A stretch of DNA of 64,000 bases from Woeseiaceae bacterium (GTDB lineage: Bacteria; Pseudomonadota; Gammaproteobacteria; Steroidobacterales; Woeseiaceae), in NCBI GenBank assembly GCA_028227395.1, contig JAOIZZ010000004.1:1-64000 (forward strand), in the 5' to 3' direction. The notes under the pieces were generated by a model, which saw only the letters and a program-made list of their open reading frames with translations, searched no databases and had not been told where the DNA came from. The position numbers were made by a program, and so were the translations under genes. Numbering within the stretch: the first letter of the stretch is position 1; each line of letters begins with the position of its first letter. Below are positions 25,476 through 33,634 of this stretch, piece by piece.

Positions 25476-25880
25476 TTATGATTTTTTAAGCTTTTGAAGC
25501 TGCCACAAACTTTCAAATTGAGCTTTAGATAAATCGTTTAGTTTTAAATCGATGGCAGCTGCCGCTTTTTCCATACCATTAAATCTTGAAATAAATTTTT
25601 CGCTCGCCATCATTAGTGCTCGCTCAGGATCAATTCCTGCGTGCTTGGCAAAGTTGACAAGAGTAAATAAAACATCGCCTAATTCTTCATTTATTGCAGC
25701 ATCAGAGATAGATATGGCAGCTTTTAATTCATTTATTTCTTCGTCTAATTTTGTCAATACTTCGTCATTATCTTGCCAATCAAAACCAACGCTAGATGCT
25801 TTATTGCTAACTATTGTCGCTAATTCGAAAGCAGATATATTTTCTGGAAGATCGTTTAGTGTCAATCTTTCATGCTTCAT
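25476..25880 (-). CDS. Single-domain MazG-like nucleotide pyrophosphohydrolase
   Basis: The 134-residue protein matches the C-terminal half of MazG. The metal motif EExxE is in LDEEINELKAA and the partner ExxD in NEELGDVLFTLVNFAKHAG, followed by the conserved PERALMMASEKFISRF. Full MazG of Escherichia coli has two such domains (about 263 residues), and only one is present here. The start overlaps the Nudix stop by 4 bp, so the two house-cleaning hydrolases are likely translated together. The substrate class, noncanonical NTPs, is inferred from the family. Confidence 0.85.
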   Translation of the reverse strand: MKHERLTLNDLPENISAFELATIVSNKASSVGFDWQDNDEVLTKLDEEINELKAAISISDAAINEELGDVLFTLVNFAKHAGIDPERALMMASEKFISRFNGMEKAAAAIDLKLNDLSKAQFESLWQLQKLKKS

Positions 25881-26497
25881 TTTACTTCTCCACGTAATCG
25901 ATCACAAAATAAAGAAATAATCATTGCTGTAGCACCCCATATTCTGTGATTTTGATATTGATATTCGACCATTGGTAACTGAATGTCATTGGTCTCCCAT
26001 AAGCCTTCTTTCTTGTTCTTATGATTCATAAAAAATGTTAATGGTATTGTAAAATAACTCTCTACCTCAGATCGATCTATTAAAATTTCTGGTGATCCCA
26101 ACAAAATCCCTACAACTGGATGAATAATATATCCAGTAAAAGTAGGGACAGACGGCAACTTTCCTATAATTTTTATATCCGACTCCTTAAGACCTATCTC
26201 TTCTTTTGTTTCACGTAATGCTGTCATGGAAACATCGGTGTCGTTTTTCTCGCTACCCCCACCTGGAAAACATATTTCCCCAGCATGGGTGGTTAAATGG
26301 GTTGAACGTTTAGTTAACAGAATCTCTAAAGAGCCCTCAATGTCAATGATAGGTAATAAAATAGCAGCTGATTTCAAGCCTTTTGGAAATCTCTTTTTTA
26401 AAGTCGAAAGGATAAACTTATTATGAAGACTTTTTTTAATCAATAATGAATGATCTACACCAGAAAATATTTCAATCAATTCATGCAAAGCTTTCAT
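25877..26497 (-). CDS. Nudix hydrolase, CoA pyrophosphatase type
   Basis: The 206-residue protein contains a full Nudix box (GGGSEKNDTDVSMTALRETKEEIGL with the REtxEExG core). Just before it stands LLTKRSTHLTTHAGEICFPGG, the NuCoA-type signature seen in coenzyme A pyrophosphatases such as NudL. It probably splits CoA or related nucleotides into 4'-phosphopantetheine and 3',5'-ADP. It lies 45 bp downstream of fumC on the same strand and overlaps the mazG-like gene by 4 bp. Confidence 0.87.
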   Translation of the reverse strand: MKALHELIEIFSGVDHSLLIKKSLHNKFILSTLKKRFPKGLKSAAILLPIIDIEGSLEILLTKRSTHLTTHAGEICFPGGGSEKNDTDVSMTALRETKEEIGLKESDIKIIGKLPSVPTFTGYIIHPVVGILLGSPEILIDRSEVESYFTIPLTFFMNHKNKKEGLWETNDIQLPMVEYQYQNHRIWGATAMIISLFCDRLRGEVK

Positions 26498-26542
26498 TTT
26501 TATAAAATAATTAAAAAAATATCTGGTGATTGATCGATGAAT

Positions 26543-27931
26543 TTATTCCTTAATGCCGCCATCAGTTAGATTCTTCGGATCTAATAATCTTGCCAGTTCA
26601 GTTTCACTTAGATCTGTCATCTCCAATGCTACATCCCTTACTGATCTGCCTTCCTTGTAAGCACTTTTAGCGATTTTTGCTCCTAACTCATAACCAATAA
26701 CGCTATTTAGTGCGGTCACCAGAATTGGATTGCGATCTAAGGCATCCTTTATACTGTCATGATTAACGGTGAAGTCTTTAATAGCTTTATCAGCCAAAAC
26801 ATTTAATGCATTTGCCAATATTTCAATGCTTTGCAGTAGATTATAGGCCACAACAGGAAGCATTACATTTAATTGAAAATTACCAGATTGACCGGCAATA
26901 GTGATCGTTGAATCATTTCCTATAACTTGTGCACCTACCATGGCTACTGCCTCAGGTATGACAGGATTAACTTTACCAGGCATAATACTCGAACCAGGTT
27001 GAAGCTCTGGTAATTTAATTTCACTAAGCCCCGCCAACGGACCCGAGTTCATCCAACGCAAATCGTTTGATATTTTAATCATACTGACAGCCAAAGTTTT
27101 TAACTGACCTGACATCTCTACTGCCGCATCCTGAGTTGCCAAAGATTCAAACAATGATTCTGAAGAAGAAAATGAAATATTTGTTCTTCTTGACAACAAT
27201 ATTGCCACTTTACTACCAAAATCAGGATGTGCGTTAATTCCCGTTCCTACGGCAGTTCCGCCTTGAGCAAGCTGTAACAAACGACTCATAGAGTCATTGA
27301 TTCGGTCGTGTGCATGTATTATCTGAGACCGCCAACCATTAATTTCTTGACCAAGCGTCACCGGCATTGCGTCCATTAAATGCGTTCGCCCTGTTTTAAC
27401 CGTGTCTTTAAATTCTATAGATTTAAGCTCTAATTCTTTACCTAGATTATCAAGAGCTGGTAATAGCCCGTGATGCAAACTAATTGAGGCTGATAGGTGA
27501 ATACATGTTGGTATCACATCATTACTACTCTGACTCATATTAACATCATCATTAGGGTGAATACTGTCACCGAGTATTGAGCTTGCTAATTTAGCAATAA
27601 CCTCATTGGCATTCATATTAGAACTGGTTCCAGAGCCTGTCTGGAAAATATCAATTGGAAATTGCTCATCATGATCACCAAGAATAATCATTTCACAAGC
27701 ATCACAAATTGCATTTGCTTTATTTTTTGGCAATAAACCAAGATCACTATTAGCAGAAGCGGCAGCCCATTTTATTAGTCCTAGCGCAGCAATAAATTGC
27801 CTTGGTATAGTGATCCCGCTAATTGGAAAATTATTCACGGCGCGTTGAGTTTGGGCCCCCCACAAAGCATCTATAGGGACTTTTAGCTCTCCCATACTAT
27901 CAATTTCTTTTCTATATTTATCGCTTCCCAT
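26543..27931 (-). CDS. fumC: Fumarate hydratase, class II
   Basis: The 462-residue protein has FumC landmarks: VPIDALWGAQTQRAV, SGTSSNMNANEVIA, TGRTHLMDAMPVTLGQE, GGTAVGTG and the fumarase/aspartase signature GSSIMPGKVNPV. Aspartate ammonia-lyase is the nearest alternative, but NANEV and the N-terminal region favour fumarase. It hydrates fumarate to malate in the TCA cycle and needs no Fe-S cluster. It is divergent from purB, a member of the same lyase superfamily, across about 108 bp. Confidence 0.93.
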   Translation of the reverse strand: MGSDKYRKEIDSMGELKVPIDALWGAQTQRAVNNFPISGITIPRQFIAALGLIKWAAASANSDLGLLPKNKANAICDACEMIILGDHDEQFPIDIFQTGSGTSSNMNANEVIAKLASSILGDSIHPNDDVNMSQSSNDVIPTCIHLSASISLHHGLLPALDNLGKELELKSIEFKDTVKTGRTHLMDAMPVTLGQEINGWRSQIIHAHDRINDSMSRLLQLAQGGTAVGTGINAHPDFGSKVAILLSRRTNISFSSSESLFESLATQDAAVEMSGQLKTLAVSMIKISNDLRWMNSGPLAGLSEIKLPELQPGSSIMPGKVNPVIPEAVAMVGAQVIGNDSTITIAGQSGNFQLNVMLPVVAYNLLQSIEILANALNVLADKAIKDFTVNHDSIKDALDRNPILVTALNSVIGYELGAKIAKSAYKEGRSVRDVALEMTDLSETELARLLDPKNLTDGGIKE

Positions 27932-28039
27932 AATCGAATCCTCAGGACATAAACTAATGATCTAATCATACAGCAAACCATTATATTTTAGTCTTTTTAG
28001 TGTATGATTCTTATTCTAAGAAGCAAGCGACAAGTAAAT

Positions 28040-29401
28040 ATGGCAAATGAAAAATTGACAGCAATATCACCTTTAGATGGTCGCTATGCGGATAAAACCG
28101 AAGAGTTGAGTAGAATCTTCAGCGAATATGGGCTGATAAAATATAGAGTAGAAATAGAGATCCGCTGGTTACAGATGCTAGCTAATAACTCAGAAATAAT
28201 TGAACTTGATAAATTTGACACAGACACTAACAATCAATTAAATCAAATTATTGATAACTTTGATGTTAGTGATGCTGAAAGCGTCAAAGAAATTGAAAAA
28301 ACAACCAATCATGACGTCAAGGCTGTTGAGTATTTTATCAGCCGGCAATTCAATGATCACAAGAATATCAACGATTTTATTCATTTTGGATGCACTTCAG
28401 AGGATATTAATAACCTAGCCTATGCCATGATGCTCAAAGAGGCTCGAGAATCCATTCTTAATCCATTGATGATTTCCTTACATAAAGAAATTAAAGGCTT
28501 GGCACTTAAGCATCGAGATACCCCAATGCTCTCAAGAACTCATGGTCAAACGGCAAGCCCAACCACCGTTGGAAAAGAATTTGCTAATGTACTTTCAAGA
28601 CTTAATATTATAAATAACGAGCTTAATGAAATAAATATATATGGAAAATTCAATGGTGCAGTCGGTAATTTTAATGCACACCATATTGCTTACCCCGAAT
28701 GTGATTGGCTTGAAATTAGCTCAAAATTTATAAAATCATTGAATTTAGAGCCAAATCTTCTAACCACTCAAATAGAACCTCATGACTGGATGGCAAAATA
28801 TTGTCATTACCTTATTCGTTATAATACGGTTTTATTGGATATGAGCAGAGATATATGGGGCTATATATCTTTAGGCTATTTTAAACAAAGGCTTGAAAAG
28901 AATGAAGTTGGTTCATCTACAATGCCACATAAAATAAACCCTATTGATTTTGAGAATGCAGAAGGAAATTTAGGACTAGCCAATAGTTTGTTTGGTCATT
29001 TTGCAGAAAAACTTCCTATCTCAAGATTTCAAAGAGATCTCACTGATTCAACTGTTCAGAGAAATCTCGGAGTCGCAATAGGCTATGGAGTTATAGCTAT
29101 TAAGTCACTCCTAAAAGGGATCAATAAATTAGAAATTGATGAAATCGTAATTAATAATGATATTGAGAATAGATGGGAAGTTCTAGGTGAAGCAATCCAG
29201 ACTGTGATGCGACGTTATGGAATACCAGAGCCATATGAAAAATTAAAAACACTAACCAGAGGTAACAAAATAACTAAATCCATTTTATCAGATTTTGTTC
29301 AATCCTTGGATATTCCTGATCATGCGAAAAATGAACTACTTAATTTAACGCCATCGACCTATATTGGCCTCGCCTCTAAGTTAACCAACCTATCTAAATA
29401 A
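28040..29401 (+). CDS. purB: Adenylosuccinate lyase
   Basis: I place the start at the ATG at 28040 (MANEKLTAISPLDGRY), giving 453 residues; the ORF track extends upstream without conserved sequence. The motifs TTNHDVKAVEYF, HFGCTSEDINN, LSRTHGQTASPTT and GSSTMPHKINPIDFENAEG identify PurB of the Escherichia coli type. The enzyme acts twice in purine synthesis, releasing fumarate from SAICAR and adenylosuccinate. Fumarate is in turn the substrate of the divergent fumC. Confidence 0.95.
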   Translation: MANEKLTAISPLDGRYADKTEELSRIFSEYGLIKYRVEIEIRWLQMLANNSEIIELDKFDTDTNNQLNQIIDNFDVSDAESVKEIEKTTNHDVKAVEYFISRQFNDHKNINDFIHFGCTSEDINNLAYAMMLKEARESILNPLMISLHKEIKGLALKHRDTPMLSRTHGQTASPTTVGKEFANVLSRLNIINNELNEINIYGKFNGAVGNFNAHHIAYPECDWLEISSKFIKSLNLEPNLLTTQIEPHDWMAKYCHYLIRYNTVLLDMSRDIWGYISLGYFKQRLEKNEVGSSTMPHKINPIDFENAEGNLGLANSLFGHFAEKLPISRFQRDLTDSTVQRNLGVAIGYGVIAIKSLLKGINKLEIDEIVINNDIENRWEVLGEAIQTVMRRYGIPEPYEKLKTLTRGNKITKSILSDFVQSLDIPDHAKNELLNLTPSTYIGLASKLTNLSK

Positions 29402-29443
29402 AATTGAATACTTAATTATAATTTTTAGATTCACACTAATAAC

Positions 29444-30556
29444 ATGAATACCCAAACAGAAAATTTAGCAAACGAGTGTGTGATTATAGGGTTATCTGGA
29501 GGCGTAGATTCTGCTGTAGCTGCCCTTCTGTTAAAACAACAAGGCGCTGATGTTCAAGCACTTCATATGACCAATTGGAATGATGAAGACGGCTATTGTA
29601 ACGCTGCTGATGATTTACAGGATGCAAAAAAAGTATGTAAAAAATTATCTATTCCACTTCATCACGTTAATTTTTCTAAAGAATACGCAGATCTCGTATT
29701 CAAAGATTTTCTTTCTGAGTATAAAATTGGAAGAACGCCAAACCCAGATATATTATGCAACCGAGAAATTAAATTTGGGGTTTTTATAAAATACGCAAAA
29801 AGGCTTGGTGCTAAATATATCGCTACCGGTCATTACGCCGACCTTAATAAGAATATTGAATCTACAGAGCTAATTAAACCAAAAGATAAAAATAAAGATC
29901 AAACCTATTTTTTACATGCAGTGAATGAAGCGGCATTAAAACAGACTCTTTTTCCACTTTGTAATCTAACAAAAAGTGAAGTTAGGGATATCGCAAAAAT
30001 GAATGGATTATTAAATTATGATAAAAAAGACAGTACAGGTATTTGCTTTATTGGTGAGCGTCCATTTCGAGAATTCTTAGAAAAATTTCTGCCAGCACAG
30101 CCTGGGGTAATGGTTGACAACAATGGTAATATCATTGGACAACACCAAGGATTAATGTATTACACAATTGGACAAAGACAAGGATTGAATATTGGTGGGC
30201 GAAAAGACAGTAATAACGAACCTTGGTATGTTTTAAAAAAAGATCTAACTACAAACACACTCATGGTAGTTCAAGGTGATCATCATGATCTTTATAGCCG
30301 CTCATTAATTGTTTCTAATTTTTCATGGATTGGCTCTGCTGAAGAACTTATTTTAGATACTAAAACAATAAATTGTCATGGTAAGGTTAGATATCGTCAG
30401 CCAGATCAAGCCTGCAAAGCAGAATTACTTAAAGACAATAAAATAAAAATCGTTTTTGATGAGCCACAACGTGCAATCACTGAAGGACAAGCTGCTGTCT
30501 TATATAAAAATAATCGATGCCTTGGCGGCGGAGCTATTGACGAAGTTATAAAATAA
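29444..30556 (+). CDS. mnmA: tRNA-specific 2-thiouridylase
   Basis: The 370-residue protein has the PP-loop GLSGGVDSAVAALLL, the first catalytic Cys in NPDILCNREIKF and the second in STGICFIGERPF. TGHYAD and the C-terminal beta-barrel are also visible. MnmA puts sulfur on U34 of tRNA-Lys, tRNA-Glu and tRNA-Gln; a tRNA-Lys with a UUU anticodon is encoded at 36225-36299. It starts 42 bp after purB and ends 1 base before the tatD start, so a purB-mnmA-tatD transcript is likely. Confidence 0.96.
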   Translation: MNTQTENLANECVIIGLSGGVDSAVAALLLKQQGADVQALHMTNWNDEDGYCNAADDLQDAKKVCKKLSIPLHHVNFSKEYADLVFKDFLSEYKIGRTPNPDILCNREIKFGVFIKYAKRLGAKYIATGHYADLNKNIESTELIKPKDKNKDQTYFLHAVNEAALKQTLFPLCNLTKSEVRDIAKMNGLLNYDKKDSTGICFIGERPFREFLEKFLPAQPGVMVDNNGNIIGQHQGLMYYTIGQRQGLNIGGRKDSNNEPWYVLKKDLTTNTLMVVQGDHHDLYSRSLIVSNFSWIGSAEELILDTKTINCHGKVRYRQPDQACKAELLKDNKIKIVFDEPQRAITEGQAAVLYKNNRCLGGGAIDEVIK

Positions 30557-30557
30557 A

Positions 30558-31349
30558 ATGAATGATTATTTAATTGATATTGGTGCAAATCTGACTCACA
30601 GCGATTACACCTCTGATCTCGATGTTATTATCAATGAGGCGTTGAAAGTAAATATTAAAAAATTAATAGTTACTGGCTCTAATAATGATGAGAGCATAAA
30701 AGCTTATAACCTTTCCAAGAAATACGAAAAAATCTTATATTCTACTGCCGGTGTGCATCCACATTATGCAGAAACTTATAATAAATCAGTGGAAAATTCG
30801 ATTTATGAGTTAAGTAAGCATAAATCAGTAGTTGCAATTGGTGAATGCGGTTTAGATTATTATCGAAATCTTTCGTCAAAAAAAGATCAAATTCGAGCAT
30901 TCGGAGCTCAACTTGATATTGCAAAAGAGGTAAAAATTCCCGTTTTTCTTCATCAGCGAGAAGCGCATATCGATTTCACCAATATACTCCAGGAGTGTAT
31001 TAAAAATCTTCATGGAGGAATAGCTCATTGTTTTACTGGAACTAACGAAATGCTATCGGTATACCTTGATATGGGGTTATATATCGGTATTACTGGCTGG
31101 ATATGCGATGAACGCAGGGGAAAGAATTTACAGGAAATTGTAAAAAATATACCTCTCGATCGTATGATGATTGAAACAGACTGCCCTTATTTATTACCTC
31201 GTACTCTAGAACCAAAACCAAAATCTCGTCGTAACGAGCCTAAATATCTACACGAGATTGTCAAAACTATCGCTAAATTTTCGTCATATAGCCCAGAAGA
31301 TATTATCATATCAAGCACAAGAAATGCAAAAAAATTATTTAATATTTAG
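30558..31349 (+). CDS. tatD: TatD-family metal-dependent DNase
   Basis: The 263-residue protein has the TatD fold with DIGANLTHSDY at the N-terminus, where GANLTH differs from the HxH of YcfH/YjjV. Further landmarks are GVHPHYAE, AIGECGLDYYRN, HQREAH, GIAHCFTGT and ETDCPYLLPR. NLTH at the first motif is what true TatD proteins show. The family has 3'-5' exonuclease activity and is linked to DNA repair. The gene is nearly fused to mnmA and converges with thrC. Confidence 0.92.
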   Translation: MNDYLIDIGANLTHSDYTSDLDVIINEALKVNIKKLIVTGSNNDESIKAYNLSKKYEKILYSTAGVHPHYAETYNKSVENSIYELSKHKSVVAIGECGLDYYRNLSSKKDQIRAFGAQLDIAKEVKIPVFLHQREAHIDFTNILQECIKNLHGGIAHCFTGTNEMLSVYLDMGLYIGITGWICDERRGKNLQEIVKNIPLDRMMIETDCPYLLPRTLEPKPKSRRNEPKYLHEIVKTIAKFSSYSPEDIIISSTRNAKKLFNI

Positions 31350-31378
31350 CTTATAAATCAATAATTTATAAATTTATA

Positions 31379-32683
31379 TTAAATTGATTTATCAATAATA
31401 ATTTGTTCAAATTCCTTTATATCTGGATTGATAGTGAATGTTTTGCTGGGCTTATCAAGTAGCGCCAACAGATCATCAGGTATTGCTACTTTTTGACCAA
31501 TCAAAGGCTCAACAATTGTCTCAAATTTTGCTGGGTGTGCCGTAGCGGCAATAAACCAATCTTGCGACATTTTTACTTCATCTGTGAATTGGCTATAAGC
31601 ATAAGAAGCAGTTGCTGTATGAGGGCATATAATAGTGTTAGTTTTTTCAAAAATTCTAGTGATTTCACTACTGATGTTTTCATCAGAAACAGAAACCGCA
31701 GAGATTAAATCCTTAAGATCATCAGCTTGGCCAAATAAACCGCTTAAACGCTCCATGTTACTTGGATTACCAACATCCATTGCATTAGCAAGCGTCTGAA
31801 TACTAGATTTTGGCAACCATTCCGCGCCGTTTAAATAATCTGCAATCAAGCGATTTTCGTTCACAGATAAAACTATTTCACCAACAGGAAATCCCATCCC
31901 TCTGGCCAATAAACATGCCATACCATTTCCCAAATTCCCAGTTGGAATGATAAAGTTCACCTTATTACCACTTTGCCTATAATGATTTAGACTGCTATGG
32001 GCATAGTAAATACTTTGCGGCAATAACCGTCCTAAATTTATACTATTAGCGGATGAGAATCGATACCGTGAAGACAGTTTTGGATCAACAAATATATCTT
32101 TTACCAGTGCTTGGCAGTCATCAAATGTGCCATTTACAGTCAGAGACAGAATATTATCCCCCCAACATGTGAGCTGCTTTTCTTGTCGTTTTGACACTTT
32201 ATCTTTTGGGAACAAAACAATGACTTTTACATTAGGTAGGCCATAAAATGCAGCGGCAACGGCCCCGCCGGTATCACCAGATGTGGCAACTAAAACTACT
32301 AAAGGCTTAGTTTCAGTGCTATTCAAACGACTCATACAAGAGGCCAAGAACCCAGCACCTACATCCTTGAATGCTGCTGTAGGGCCATGAAAAAGCTCCA
32401 AAAACCAAACATTTTCCTCTGGTAGAATTTTAACAGACGGTATTGAAAAATATAATGATTCTTTTATGATTTGACTTAAATTACTGTGCAGTATTGATTC
32501 TTTGAAATAAGGATCTAATAAGGCTTCAGCAGTATCAGTCAAGGACATCATAGCTGGTAGTGCCTCATAATTTATATAGGGTAACTCTTCGGGTATAAAT
32601 AAACCGCCATCATCAGCAATACCCTTAGCTAATACCTCATCGATACCATAGCTTTGATTGCCGCGAGTACTAATGAAATTCAT
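31379..32683 (-). CDS. thrC: Threonine synthase
   Basis: Starting at the ATG at 32683 (MNFISTRGN) the protein has 434 residues; the longer track ORF overlaps thrB. The N-terminal form FISTRGNQSYGIDEVLAKGIADDGGLFIP is that of gammaproteobacterial ThrC. The PLP lysine lies in HGPTAAFKDVGAGF, and the phosphate-binding loop in IIPTGNLGN. It converts O-phosphohomoserine to threonine. The start is only 2 bp from the thrB stop, which indicates translational coupling. Confidence 0.95.
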   Translation of the reverse strand: MNFISTRGNQSYGIDEVLAKGIADDGGLFIPEELPYINYEALPAMMSLTDTAEALLDPYFKESILHSNLSQIIKESLYFSIPSVKILPEENVWFLELFHGPTAAFKDVGAGFLASCMSRLNSTETKPLVVLVATSGDTGGAVAAAFYGLPNVKVIVLFPKDKVSKRQEKQLTCWGDNILSLTVNGTFDDCQALVKDIFVDPKLSSRYRFSSANSINLGRLLPQSIYYAHSSLNHYRQSGNKVNFIIPTGNLGNGMACLLARGMGFPVGEIVLSVNENRLIADYLNGAEWLPKSSIQTLANAMDVGNPSNMERLSGLFGQADDLKDLISAVSVSDENISSEITRIFEKTNTIICPHTATASYAYSQFTDEVKMSQDWFIAATAHPAKFETIVEPLIGQKVAIPDDLLALLDKPSKTFTINPDIKEFEQIIIDKSI

Positions 32684-32685
32684 GA

Positions 32686-33630
32686 CTAAGTTTCCACATA
32701 AGCGCCAGATGTATTTAAGGGGCTCACCCATCCCTGAGAATCAATATTATGGCTGGCAAAAATCTCCATCATTATTGTTTTTAATTCAACCGCGATATGG
32801 TTCTCACATAATGCAAAAATACTAGGGCCACTGCCAGACAAAGAACAACCTAAGGCGCCTTTATTCATAGCCGCTTTTTTAATTTCATCAAAACATCCCA
32901 CGGAATCTGATCGCTGTGGCTCGATAATAACATCATGCATGCTATTTTTAATTAGATCCAAATCTACCTTTTGCAAACCCAATAAAAATCCTGCTAGATA
33001 ACTTTGTTGATTTAGCCATTGACTCATTGAATAGTTGTTAGCCAAGCCGTTTCTACTTTCAGCTGTGTTGACTATTAAATCCGGATGAACTAAAACTGAA
33101 CTAATGATTTTTGGCACCTCAACTGAAGTGATTTCGGGGAGATATGAGGGAGGACAAAATACCATGCCACCAATAAGACTGGGAGCAACATTATCTGCAT
33201 GAATACCACCACTGGCATACTTCTCTCCTTCTAGGGCGTATTTCATTAATTTTTCAGTTGATAGAGGTTGGTCCAGCAATGCATTAACTGCAACAGCTCC
33301 AGCTACCGCAGAGGCAGCTGAACTTCCCATCCCTGATTGCAAAGGGATGCCTTTATGGATTAGCATCTCTATTCCACTCTGACCACCTTCAGCACTCCAT
33401 AATGCTTTAGCTGCTATTGATGCTGTATTTTCATCTGAATTTTTTGAAAGATCTTTATGAGGATTACCCGCTTGGTCATAGATTTCTTTTATAAATACGC
33501 CCTCTTCATTAACTCTTCTTGCAGACACACGGTCACCTGCGCCTTTAATTGCAAGCCCCAACATATCAAAGCCCACAGCAACATTACCAATAGAAGCTGG
33601 AGCAAACGCAGTTATATACTTATTATTCAT
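32686..33630 (-). CDS. thrB: Homoserine kinase
   Basis: The 314-residue GHMP kinase has PASIGNVAVGFDMLGLA at the N-terminus, the ATP-binding loop PLQSGMGSSAASAVAGAVAV and the third motif LSGSGPSIFALCE. It phosphorylates homoserine with ATP. It sits 4 bp after thrA and 2 bp before thrC, the standard thrABC order. Confidence 0.95.
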   Translation of the reverse strand: MNNKYITAFAPASIGNVAVGFDMLGLAIKGAGDRVSARRVNEEGVFIKEIYDQAGNPHKDLSKNSDENTASIAAKALWSAEGGQSGIEMLIHKGIPLQSGMGSSAASAVAGAVAVNALLDQPLSTEKLMKYALEGEKYASGGIHADNVAPSLIGGMVFCPPSYLPEITSVEVPKIISSVLVHPDLIVNTAESRNGLANNYSMSQWLNQQSYLAGFLLGLQKVDLDLIKNSMHDVIIEPQRSDSVGCFDEIKKAAMNKGALGCSLSGSGPSIFALCENHIAVELKTIMMEIFASHNIDSQGWVSPLNTSGAYVET

Positions 33631-33634
33631 TTTT

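Noticed and set aside
26543-27931. Aspartate ammonia-lyase instead of fumarase
   Set aside because: The NMNANEV motif and N-terminal pattern favour class II fumarase, though the two families are close.
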